From assembly GCA_035315065.1 (NCBI GenBank), contig DATFYM010000241.1, positions 1-64,000 of the forward strand: a DNA stretch of 64,000 nt. The letters are read 5' to 3'. The translations under genes and the position numbers were made by a program. Of the stretch, positions 35,050-43,378 are shown in pieces. The stretch's first letter is position 1. The number at the start of each line of letters is the position of its first letter. The stretch comes from DATFYM01 sp035315065 (lineage in GTDB: Bacteria; Acidobacteriota; Terriglobia; UBA7540). The notes beneath the pieces are model-generated. The model was not told the origin of the DNA, searched no databases, and saw only the letters and a program-made list of their open reading frames with translations.

Positions 35050-35598
35050 GAGGTGTTACCGTTGAATGGTAATCGATTGCGGAGTGCGCCGAACTCGGAA
35101 GGGCGCGCCAGGGGCTTGGTTTGCCTCGAAATCGTGAGGCATGAGAATGGTCGCATGTCGTTGAAGGGACATGGATTATATCGAAGAGCAGACGGGGGGC
35201 GACCCGCCCAGTCCGGGCAACCGATGAGCGACCTGGTGGTTCTTGACGCAGGGGGGATTGGCGAGATAAGCCGCCTGTTTTATGCGAGTTCGAGTGGAAA
35301 CACAGGATTCGACTGGAAACGCAGGATTTGAGGGGAGCGATACCGCACAGCGGGTATCGACTCCCCGATGACCCGATCGGAGCTTCGTTGTAGTGGCGGA
35401 GTCAACCGGTTGGGGAACCGGAAAGAAGAAGGAAGTAGTTGGAATCAGAGGTCTTAAGTTGAGGTCAGCGAGTCCATATTGGCGGTGGGCCGCAAACGGC
35501 GTGGAGAAAGTCCCGTCGCCGTTGTGACTCGGCAGGTACCTCGATAGGGCCCGGGCCAAGCGCCAGCGGAAAATAAAGCAAGGAGTGGCATAACCAGA

Positions 35599-35772
35599 AT
35601 GAGCAATCCATATCCCGGTCAGATTACTTCGAAGCGTGTCGTGGTATTTCTGCGCTGCACGTGCGGTTTTAACGGATTGGCGCCGTTGAACGGGCCTTGC
35701 CCTAACTGCGGCACGACGACGCTGGTCACACCCCAGGACGGCGACAGCGATGTGACGCCGACAGGATCATAG
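35599..35772 (+). CDS. 57-residue zinc-ribbon-like small protein
   Basis: The frame begins MSNPYPGQITSKRVVVFLRC and has a CTC pair at about 20-22 and a CPNCG knuckle at about 34-38, with an acidic tail (TPQDGDSDVTPTGS). Four cysteines in two pairs suggest a rubredoxin or zinc-ribbon knuckle. AAGGAG is present but about 13 nt upstream of the ATG. It is followed two bases later by another short frame on the same strand, so the two may be co-translated. No family is recognised. Confidence 0.45.
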   Translation: MSNPYPGQITSKRVVVFLRCTCGFNGLAPLNGPCPNCGTTTLVTPQDGDSDVTPTGS

Positions 35773-35774
35773 CT

Positions 35775-36083
35775 ATGAGGCGAAGCAGTCGGAACCATGT
35801 GACGCCCTCCTTGGGATGGGCCGCGGCGGCCGCAAACGGTCTTTTGGCCGCCTTCCGCCGCGCCAGGCACTGGCTTTCTGCTTTCCTCGTCCGCGGACTC
35901 GATCTGGAGCGGCTCTCCTTGACCGAGATTCGTGTGATTGGGGCACAGTTACGCCGGGAGCCCTTCTCGACGCCCGCCAAGGCGGACACCGGACCCCCGT
36001 CTGGAGTAGCACTGACGAGTGGGGCACGACAAGCCCTGAAACTAGGCTTGAAGGGCAGCGCCAAGCTTAAGAACGACGTGTGA
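35775..36083 (+). CDS. hypothetical basic protein
   Basis: The 102-residue frame starts two bases after the stop of the zinc-ribbon protein, which argues for translational coupling. It is arginine-rich with a helical N-terminal half (SLGWAAAAANGLLAAFRRAR, HWLSAFLVRGLDLERLSLTE). No known domain is seen, and the C-terminal half looks low in complexity. It could be a chance open frame in GC-rich DNA. Confidence 0.25.
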   Translation: MRRSSRNHVTPSLGWAAAAANGLLAAFRRARHWLSAFLVRGLDLERLSLTEIRVIGAQLRREPFSTPAKADTGPPSGVALTSGARQALKLGLKGSAKLKNDV

Positions 36084-36255
36084 AGCGCTTACAACGAGCG
36101 TTGCCGGGCGCAAGGTCCGTCGCCGCCCGGAGAAGAAGTTTGAAGCCAGAAGGAGAGGGAGCGCGGCCAGCGATCTCTCTCACGAAACGATCGAAAAAGG
36201 AGACGTTACGCTCAGGCATGCCGAAACGAGCACGCACTGTGAAACGAAGAACAAA

Positions 36256-39200
36256 ATGAAGAACACCTTTTGCTTATTATTGTCTGCTCTGTGGCTAGTT
36301 CCGGTTGCGGCGCAGCCGCAGCAACCTCCGCAACAAACGGTGCGGATGAACGTCGGGTCAGTGCAAGGCGTAGCTCCAGGCTACAATGCCACTGCGGGCT
36401 CGGGACTGACGCTCAATCTCAGCCCCGGCACCGTATTTTGCGGCGGTGCCATCCAGAGTTATGCCGGCGGCACCTTGACCATGGCGCCGAGCGCCACCAA
36501 TTACGTTTATCTTAATCCCTCCGCAAACTGCGCCCCGGCCACCAACACAAGTGGGTTCACGGCAGGCCTCATTCCGGTAGCCACCGTTGTGACCGGATCT
36601 GCGGCCATCACCGCCGTCACGGATAACCGAACGATGTTCACGAGTGGTGGTTCTGGCATCGGGACCTGCGCGGCGAACCAATTTGTGAGTGGCGTCAATT
36701 TAGGCTCCCCAACCTGCACCCAGCCCGCCTTTTCGAACCTCACCGGCGCTGCCGTGCCAGCTCAATTGCCCTCCGCCACCGGCAGCGCTCAAGGCGCGAT
36801 TCAACTCGCCGGCGACCTCTCGAACACCGCCGCGGCGCCCAAAGTGGCGGGGATCCAAGGCGTTCCTGTTTCGTCCAATGCTCCCGCCAACGGCCAGGTC
36901 CACCAATTCAATTCCAGCCTGAACCAATGGGTTCCCACGACGCTACCTGCTCCGGCGACCGTTCAGGTCAATGGAACCAATACGGCGAGCCAGGCAACTC
37001 TCAACCTCCAGAGCGGCAGCAACATTACGGTCACCAACCCCAGCGCCGGCAATGTCAGCATCGCTTTGTCGGGCACGCTGCCCTCCGGGATGCTCCCGAT
37101 GGCGACCTGGGGAGCTCCGGGCGCGATTCAGCTCACCGGCGACTTGGGTGGTACCGCGGGATCTCCCAAGGTGACATGGCTCCAAGGTTACGCGCTTTCG
37201 TCCACTGCGCCGTCCACCGGCCAATGTCTCGTTTACGGCGTATCCAGTTGGGCGCCTGGGCCGTGCGCAGGCCTGCCGTCGAGTTGGGCAACCAACAGCA
37301 CCAACAACGCTGTGACTGCCCAGCCCATGTCCGGCCAGGATGCCGTACCATTGACTCTAGCCCCGAGCGTGGCGAGCCCGACAGCCGATATTCTTGACAT
37401 TTGCTCGACCAGTCCATGCTCCGCGGGAACGAAATACGTTTGGGTCAGCGCCAACGGGAACCTGAACTTCCTCGGGAATAACACCACCTATGGCAGCCCA
37501 AGCCAGTCAACCCAGTCATTCTTAAGGCTATACGGAAGCACCGCTAGCTCCAACCTCGCCCCGCCATACTTCGACCTGGAAAAGACAGACGGCAGCGTCA
37601 AGTCGTACCTCGCCCCCTCAACGACGCTCAATGGCGTGGTCGGTGTAAGCTCGGCTATTCCTGGCAGCGACATTCAAGCTCCGGCCGGAGCCTTCGCAGG
37701 AACAATCTCTGGCGGAGCGGGTTCCGGTCCGGTGATTGTGGTCGCCAACTCCGCGGCGGGAACCACCAATGGGCTGCTGGCCAAGTTGACCGGCAGCGGC
37801 AACTCGCCCACCGCGACCACTGCCGGGATCAGCGACACTGCGGTTCCGGTTTACCCGGTCGTGACCGGAGGCGCGTCTTCTGGAAACGCAGCCTTGTCAG
37901 TCAACGGCATCGCGCAGTGCACGTTTGACGGCGCTACCACTATCAACCACTTCGTCCAGGCCAGCACCACCGTGGCCGGTGATTGCCACGACGCGGGGGC
38001 AGCTCCGACTTCCGGCTGGGTGATCGGTCAGGTGATGAGCACCAACGCTGCTGGGGGACTTTATAACGTCCAGGTGGGCCCGCCGGGCTACAGTGCAGCG
38101 AGCGGCGGCTCTGGTTCAGGAACCGTCACTGCGGACAATGGCAGTGCAGGAGCCCTCAGTTACTACGCTTCGGCGGGCGGAAGCACCAGCGTGGGCCCAG
38201 ATGCCAACCTTACGGACGCTTCGAACACCCTCACCTACAGTGGATCGGGCGGCGTCTCGGCCAGCTCTTTCACCGCCACCGGAAGCGGGGCCGGCTACTT
38301 TGAGGCCAAGCAAGGCGCGGCTCCTTCCCTCGTCGCCAATCAGGTTCAGCTTGTGGCACCGGCTAGCGTTGCGAACTCGGGCGAGGCGTTTGTCTATCCG
38401 GGCACCCCGGCGACGGGATTGCAACTGTGGACCAATTCGTCGGGCACGCTGACCGGCAGCTTCTTGAGCGGCGCAGCCAACACCGTACTGGTGGGTCAGG
38501 GCGTGGGGTCGGCTCCGTCCTTTGGAAGCGTGCCTACCGCGGCGCTGGCGAACCCCGCCACAACAGTGAACGGTCAAGCCTGCGCGCTCGGCTCCCTCTG
38601 CAATGCGAATAATGGCGCCGCACAATACTCCGTAGCCGTCAACGGAGCGGCCAACGCGGCGATCGCCGGCGTGGCCCTCGGAGCCCATCAGACTTTGATA
38701 GGTGCATTGAGCGCAAACCCAAGCGCCAAGACGATTCCCGACTGCCAGGATTCGGGCGGCAACCATCTGAACTACACGCAGTCCACCGACGTTTTTTCGT
38801 GTGGGACCACTTCCAGCGGTGGCGGCGGCGCAAGCGTGACGGTGAACGCGCAGACGGGCAACTATACCGCTGCCTCAACCGACTGCGGCAACGCCATCGA
38901 CTTCACGATCAGCAGCAATGCCACACTGACTCTGCCTCAGGCGGGAACGTCGAGCATGAACGCGGGCTGCGCGATCACGGTGTCCAATAAGAAATCCGGT
39001 GGAATCCTGACCGTCGCTACCACCGCCTCGACCATTGGCGGTGTGGTCCATAAGTTCATCGGTCTCGGCGGACAGGCGAAATTGATCAGCGATGGTGCCA
39101 ACTGGTCATATTTTGGCAGTGAGAATCAGCTTCTCTGCGCACCACCCTACTCCTCGAATATCGGCGACCTTCTCTCTGCCGATGCATCCGGAGGCACTCA

Positions 39201-39696
39201 TTACTTCGGGCAGGTGACCTCGACGCAGGCTACGAGTCTGACTGCCTTCACCAGTTCCTCTTGCGTTTTGCCAGCGAACATTCTTGGTGCGGGCACGCTG
39301 CTACAAGCAACCGGAGACTTTTGGGCAATCGGCCAGGGTGTTCCGAACCTTATCACGGGCCTGAAGTTGGGATCGACGGCGCTCACCAATGTCGCGGGCG
39401 GAAGTATCTTAAATACGGCGGCTAGGGCGGGCACCGAGACATTTCGCATCGATGGCACCGCCGCGCCAGGCGCGTCCGTTATGGTGGACGCCCAATGCAT
39501 AGTAGGTATGAACGGCGGGGGAGCCACCGGACTGGATGGCCTCCACTGCTTCAACAGCACGATTCCCAACAACAATTTCGCTACCAACGGAGCCTTAACC
39601 TTAACGCTCAACGCCCTGTGGAGTTCGGCCACAGCAGGAGACGCGATCTGGCTCAAGCAGTGGCAAGTCGTGATGCTGAGCGGGCCGACGAATTAA
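36256..39696 (+). CDS. large secreted phage-tail-fibre-like protein
   Basis: The 1146-residue product has a signal peptide (NTFCLLLSALWLVPVAAQPQ). At about 179-235 and 286-340 it has two repeats of the kind seen in phage and bacterial tail fibres (GAIQLAGDLSNTAAAPKVAG and GAIQLTGDLGGTAGSPKVTW, each followed by SSxAPxxGQ). The remainder is Gly/Ser/Thr/Ala-rich beta sequence with few charged residues. Near the end, TVNAQTGNYTAASTDCGNAI resembles the tail-fibre segment that precedes a collar or trimerisation domain. It would be exported rather than virion-borne, since no phage genes are near. Adhesion is an inference. The ATG at 36256 has only a weak purine stretch upstream. Confidence 0.6.
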   Translation: MKNTFCLLLSALWLVPVAAQPQQPPQQTVRMNVGSVQGVAPGYNATAGSGLTLNLSPGTVFCGGAIQSYAGGTLTMAPSATNYVYLNPSANCAPATNTSGFTAGLIPVATVVTGSAAITAVTDNRTMFTSGGSGIGTCAANQFVSGVNLGSPTCTQPAFSNLTGAAVPAQLPSATGSAQGAIQLAGDLSNTAAAPKVAGIQGVPVSSNAPANGQVHQFNSSLNQWVPTTLPAPATVQVNGTNTASQATLNLQSGSNITVTNPSAGNVSIALSGTLPSGMLPMATWGAPGAIQLTGDLGGTAGSPKVTWLQGYALSSTAPSTGQCLVYGVSSWAPGPCAGLPSSWATNSTNNAVTAQPMSGQDAVPLTLAPSVASPTADILDICSTSPCSAGTKYVWVSANGNLNFLGNNTTYGSPSQSTQSFLRLYGSTASSNLAPPYFDLEKTDGSVKSYLAPSTTLNGVVGVSSAIPGSDIQAPAGAFAGTISGGAGSGPVIVVANSAAGTTNGLLAKLTGSGNSPTATTAGISDTAVPVYPVVTGGASSGNAALSVNGIAQCTFDGATTINHFVQASTTVAGDCHDAGAAPTSGWVIGQVMSTNAAGGLYNVQVGPPGYSAASGGSGSGTVTADNGSAGALSYYASAGGSTSVGPDANLTDASNTLTYSGSGGVSASSFTATGSGAGYFEAKQGAAPSLVANQVQLVAPASVANSGEAFVYPGTPATGLQLWTNSSGTLTGSFLSGAANTVLVGQGVGSAPSFGSVPTAALANPATTVNGQACALGSLCNANNGAAQYSVAVNGAANAAIAGVALGAHQTLIGALSANPSAKTIPDCQDSGGNHLNYTQSTDVFSCGTTSSGGGGASVTVNAQTGNYTAASTDCGNAIDFTISSNATLTLPQAGTSSMNAGCAITVSNKKSGGILTVATTASTIGGVVHKFIGLGGQAKLISDGANWSYFGSENQLLCAPPYSSNIGDLLSADASGGTHYFGQVTSTQATSLTAFTSSSCVLPANILGAGTLLQATGDFWAIGQGVPNLITGLKLGSTALTNVAGGSILNTAARAGTETFRIDGTAAPGASVMVDAQCIVGMNGGGATGLDGLHCFNSTIPNNNFATNGALTLTLNALWSSATAGDAIWLKQWQVVMLSGPTN

Positions 39697-39736
39697 GCGC
39701 CTGCCCCCTCACGCCGAGACCCTCTCCCCCAAGGAA

Positions 39737-39891
39737 AGCGTGAAGAGATTAAACACAGAGGCACAGAGACGCAGAGAAGAGAATGAGAAGAACATGAAGA
39801 CGCCATTGGTTTCACAATCGTTTCTCATTTTTTCTCTGTGCCTCTGCGTCTCTGCGTTTGAAGCTCTTTCCCACTTATTTCACAGCTTCAG
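39737..39891. repeat. CACAGAGGCACAGAG inverted element (copy 2)
   Basis: AAACACAGAGGCACAGAGAC at 39750 pairs with TCTCTGTGCCTCTGCGTCTC near 39833-39852, bounded by GTGAAGAGATT and CACTTATTTCACAGC. The 364-bp gap from 39697 to 40060 holds no gene. Confidence 0.8.
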
Positions 39892-40060
39892 AGGGAGAGG
39901 GCCGGAATCGTTAGAAAAGATTCCCCTTGAAGGTGTACAGGAGTCAAGTGACTGGGAACCGGAAAGAACACGAACCCATCCCTTCAAAGCATCGCTCGCA
40001 GCGCCAACGCAGCGAAGTGGAATTTGGTCGGGTGGTTTGTGATTCGGGGATTGAGCACGC

Positions 40061-43000
40061 ATGACAAAGGGACTAAATGCCGCATTTCACAAATACGGTG
40101 ACGATGCAAGCGGGGTTCGGGATTCGGCGTTCGGGGTTCGCAGAACAAATCCCCGAACCCCAATCTTCCTCTGCGAATCCCGAGCCCCGAATCCCGAACC
40201 CCGTGAAATACGTCAGGGTAATTATGAAATACGAGGACTAAGCACTAGGGGCTGGGGACTGGCGAAGTGGTTTTTGTTCGGTGTGCTCTGTAGCCAAACG
40301 CCCCTGGCGCAGGCCCAGGACTCCGGGGCGCTCAAATTGCTGTACGCGGCCCCGGTAACGGCGGCAACGTGTACGAGCGGCACCATTCAATTAACCGTAA
40401 GTGGCGCGATGCCCAGCAACATCGTAACCGGCATCAACGTGGACGTGGGCGGGTCGAGCGCCGGAGCCTGGAACGGCAATGGCTTGGGACCCATCACGGT
40501 GAGTGGTCAGAATATCTCTTACTCCGAATCGTGCAGCGGATTCTCCGCTTACACCGGTGGTGGGTACGTTTCGGCCCAGATTCCCTACGTGGGAGCCTAC
40601 TATGTGGTGGACGTGCCAGGCCACATTCGCCTCGCTCTGGGCGATCAGTCAGTGAACTGTGGCTCCAATAGTTGTGTTTACGGCATGGGTCTGAGCGACC
40701 TCTGGGACAACAAGAACGACACGGAGTTCGACATCGTCAACTGGACCGCTTCGGGTTCGTCGGTAACGCTTACCCTTTCCGGCTCGCCCTCATGGACTGT
40801 CGGCCAGCCGGTGTTTGTGTTCGACAGCAGCCTGTCATCGGGCACGCTCACCGGCAGCGGAGCCGCTCAGTCGATCAACGGCGGCTTTATCATCGGCTCG
40901 ATCAGCGGCAATCAAATCACTTTCACACTCACGGGAGGGGTCAGTTGTACAGGCACCTGCTCTGGTGCGGGCGGATTCGTCTACCAGATCGACATCTCTT
41001 CGCCAAATGCAGGCTTCGCCCAGATGCAGTTTGGGTTGATTAACGCCCCTTACAACTTGGTCGCGACGACCGGCGGCGGGGCATCGGTCACCGGAACCAG
41101 CAGCGGCGGTGACGGGAAGACCGTTACTCTTTCATTGGCTAACAGTTCGATGGCACCCACGGTTCCGCCGTCATCGACCGTCAACGTGGCCGTTTCCGGC
41201 GTCACCGTGGATACCGGTACTTGCACCTTCAACACGGCTGGCACGGGTGTGACAACCACGGCCACCGGCCAAATTCAGTACCAGCTTCCCACCGTCCAGA
41301 CCAACTCGTGTACCGGGCACGGTGGGACAGCCACAGCCGGGCGATGGGGCGAGTATAAGAACTCTTCCGGCGCGCAGATTGCCATTCTGGAAGCTAATAA
41401 TGTGCGGGTGCGGTTTAAGGAGACCTGGGGCCTGCGGCAATATGGACAATGGGCTTCTTTCTTCAATATGCCCAACTACACGAACGGGCTCGATTGCTGC
41501 GTTACGGGCACCGAGTATTACACCATCTATCGCCCCGACAAGGTGTTTCACCGCTTTGACATGTCCTATACGAATGGTGACTCGCAAGGTCCGCTGACCT
41601 TCGGCAACGTGGCCGGCGGCGCGGGGTCTGATGCCACAACCCAAGTTACTATTCTGAAAACCGCGAACTTTGCCAACAATAAAGCCCAAGCGGATAACAG
41701 CGTCTGCCAAAGTGGAGGTTCGTATTACGCGCCTATTTCTCCTCCCTGGCAGGAGGTATGGCAGAGCTACTTGCGTTATTACACGAATAAGACATGGCAG
41801 ATGGTAACTCCGAACCGTGCATCCTGGTATGGCACCACAACCCTGACCAACGGGAGCGCAACGGTCACTGCGGCAACGGGAGATAACTTCGCGGCGGGTG
41901 TGCCCTTGGCGTCGTGGGTGAACGCGTCCTTCTTCATCTGGTCAACGACGGGCAATGGCGCGGGAACCGCCGTGCAGCTTACCGTATCTTCCGTGACCGG
42001 CGGCGATTTTACGGGTGGTACCACGCTCACGCTGAGTTCGACGTTTAGCGGCGCTTCGGGGACATACAACTACTACGTGGGGGGCCTGCCAGCCTGGGAC
42101 TTCGGCAACGTATCCAACTGCAGCCCCGCCCTGCCGGCGTTTGGAGTGCTTCAGCCGAGCGCTGGTGACGTTCAGACCTGTGCGGCCGGGGCGCCTTCCG
42201 GATCGGCGAGCGGATGTCAATCTCCTTACAACTATGGGACCAAGCTTTCCGGCGTGGTTCACGCGAACTTTCTGCGTATTCTGGGCGCTAGCCCTCTTGC
42301 TTCGCCTGCCCTCGGAAACTATATCGGCACCAGCCTTAGCGGCCCAACCTGGTTTGAAGGGATGCGGGACAGATTACAAGGAGCCTATCAAAACGTGACG
42401 CTGGCCGGCGACGGCAGCCCGCACACGATCCTCTACGATACCTTGCGCCTGGGTGACGACGGATTGTGGGCGGGATCGCGGCAGGCAACGCAAGCCTTGG
42501 CAGGAGACTATGCGGCGGAGTACGAAGCGCCGCCCGCCCCGAACTTCACCACCGGGAGTTGCACCAGCGGCTACGGAGCAAACTGCTTCGACCAGGACAC
42601 CGGGGCCTATCAGATCACGGCGAGCGGCGGCTCAGTTAACTTCACGCTCTCGCTCCCAAGCTGGCAGAGCAACCACACGTACTCCTTGGGCCAGGCGATC
42701 TGGGATGGAACCAACGTCGAGGTGGCGACCTTCGTCAACGCCGCGAGCGGCCAAAGCGGAGGCTCGCAACCCAACTGGTCGTCTGCTTGTCCGAGCCAAG
42801 GCAACATCTGCACGGACAACAACGTGGTGTGGACGAACCCCGGTAGTCGGTATTTCCACTATCCGGCATTCGAGGTCGCCGGATGGAATCAGGTGCCATC
42901 AACGTTGACGGTCAATTCCGCCACTTACAATCTGAACGCCGATTACGTGGGCGCGGTGAATGCGGGCGGGGTCATCATCCAGTTGCTCACCGGCGACAGT

Positions 43001-43129
43001 GGTACGGCAGGATTCTATGCCAGTGGATTGACGGTGCAAGGATCGCAGGGATCGCAAGGATCGCAGGCGGTTCCCAATGCGACGGTCGGCGGCATGGTCA
43101 CGGTGGGAGGAAAAACTATTGTGCAGTAG
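40061..43129 (+). CDS. large secreted protein of unknown function
   Basis: The 1022-residue frame is beta-rich. A signal-peptide-like stretch (LAKWFLFGVLCSQTPLAQAQ) occurs at about 67-86, after about 65 residues that are encoded by a palindromic repeat, so the true start is uncertain; no ATG, GTG or TTG with a ribosome-binding site lies immediately before the hydrophobic stretch. The mature part has GGYVSAQIPYVGAYYVVDVP, GMGLSDLWDNKNDTEFDIVN, NVRVRFKETWGLRQYGQWAS, TYSLGQAIWDGTNVEVAT and a C-terminal VGGMVTVGGKTIVQ. No family is recognised. It sits between the fibre-like protein and three paralogous secreted proteins on the same strand. Confidence 0.6.
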   Translation: MTKGLNAAFHKYGDDASGVRDSAFGVRRTNPRTPIFLCESRAPNPEPREIRQGNYEIRGLSTRGWGLAKWFLFGVLCSQTPLAQAQDSGALKLLYAAPVTAATCTSGTIQLTVSGAMPSNIVTGINVDVGGSSAGAWNGNGLGPITVSGQNISYSESCSGFSAYTGGGYVSAQIPYVGAYYVVDVPGHIRLALGDQSVNCGSNSCVYGMGLSDLWDNKNDTEFDIVNWTASGSSVTLTLSGSPSWTVGQPVFVFDSSLSSGTLTGSGAAQSINGGFIIGSISGNQITFTLTGGVSCTGTCSGAGGFVYQIDISSPNAGFAQMQFGLINAPYNLVATTGGGASVTGTSSGGDGKTVTLSLANSSMAPTVPPSSTVNVAVSGVTVDTGTCTFNTAGTGVTTTATGQIQYQLPTVQTNSCTGHGGTATAGRWGEYKNSSGAQIAILEANNVRVRFKETWGLRQYGQWASFFNMPNYTNGLDCCVTGTEYYTIYRPDKVFHRFDMSYTNGDSQGPLTFGNVAGGAGSDATTQVTILKTANFANNKAQADNSVCQSGGSYYAPISPPWQEVWQSYLRYYTNKTWQMVTPNRASWYGTTTLTNGSATVTAATGDNFAAGVPLASWVNASFFIWSTTGNGAGTAVQLTVSSVTGGDFTGGTTLTLSSTFSGASGTYNYYVGGLPAWDFGNVSNCSPALPAFGVLQPSAGDVQTCAAGAPSGSASGCQSPYNYGTKLSGVVHANFLRILGASPLASPALGNYIGTSLSGPTWFEGMRDRLQGAYQNVTLAGDGSPHTILYDTLRLGDDGLWAGSRQATQALAGDYAAEYEAPPAPNFTTGSCTSGYGANCFDQDTGAYQITASGGSVNFTLSLPSWQSNHTYSLGQAIWDGTNVEVATFVNAASGQSGGSQPNWSSACPSQGNICTDNNVVWTNPGSRYFHYPAFEVAGWNQVPSTLTVNSATYNLNADYVGAVNAGGVIIQLLTGDSGTAGFYASGLTVQGSQGSQGSQAVPNATVGGMVTVGGKTIVQ
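40112..40205. repeat. GGGGTTCGGGATTCGG / CCGAATCCCGAACCCC inverted repeat in coding frame
   Basis: GGGGTTCGGGATTCGGCGTT at 40113 faces AGCCCCGAATCCCGAACCCC at about 40183-40202. It is open in the frame of the secreted protein and lies ahead of the signal peptide, like an inserted element. Confidence 0.75.
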
Positions 43130-43345
43130 GCCTTCAGCTATCAGCCATCAGCTTTCAGCCCTTTTCTTGCTGACTGCCGATACCTGATCGCTGAGAAGCG
43201 TGAAGTAATTGCCAGGGACCTTCCAACACAGAGACACGGAGGCACAGAGAAAAATGGGAAACGTCGGAAAGCAAACGACATCATCATGTGATTCTCTTCC
43301 TCTTCTCTGTGTCTCTGTGCCTCTGTGTTTAATTCTTCACACGTT
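43130..43345. repeat. TCAGCTATCAGCC array plus CACAGAG element (copy 3)
   Basis: CAGCTATCAGCCATCAGCTT at 43136 is followed by a CTGATCGCTGAG partner, then by a CACAGAGACACGGAGGCACAG arm at about 43227-43250 and a TCTCTGTGTCTCTGTGCCTC arm at about 43305-43330. In this copy the element is reversed relative to copies 1, 2 and 5. Confidence 0.75.
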
Positions 43346-43378
43346 CTGATGGCTAGTTTAACCTGGGAGATAAATCGA

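Larger units (their letters stand above)
33952..35598. other. 1.6-kb non-coding region with repeats
   Basis: No gene is supported here. About 34005-34150 resembles 1207-1350. CCCTTCACCCTTCACCCTTC lies near 34394. A palindrome is at 34922-34940 and a TGTCTCATT array at 35012-35049. A small hairpin, CGATACC-GCACAGCG-GGTATCG, is at about 35337-35358. The strand composition and lack of codon structure argue against a missed long gene. Confidence 0.6.

Noticed and set aside
34771..35331. 186-codon plus-strand frame in the 34-35.6 kb gap
   Set aside because: It runs through the palindrome and the TGTCTCATT array, has no ribosome-binding site and encodes no recognisable fold.
36358..36927. minus-strand open frames opposite the secreted proteins
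   Set aside because: They are low-complexity complements of Gly/Ala/Thr-rich coding sequence with no start signals or motifs.
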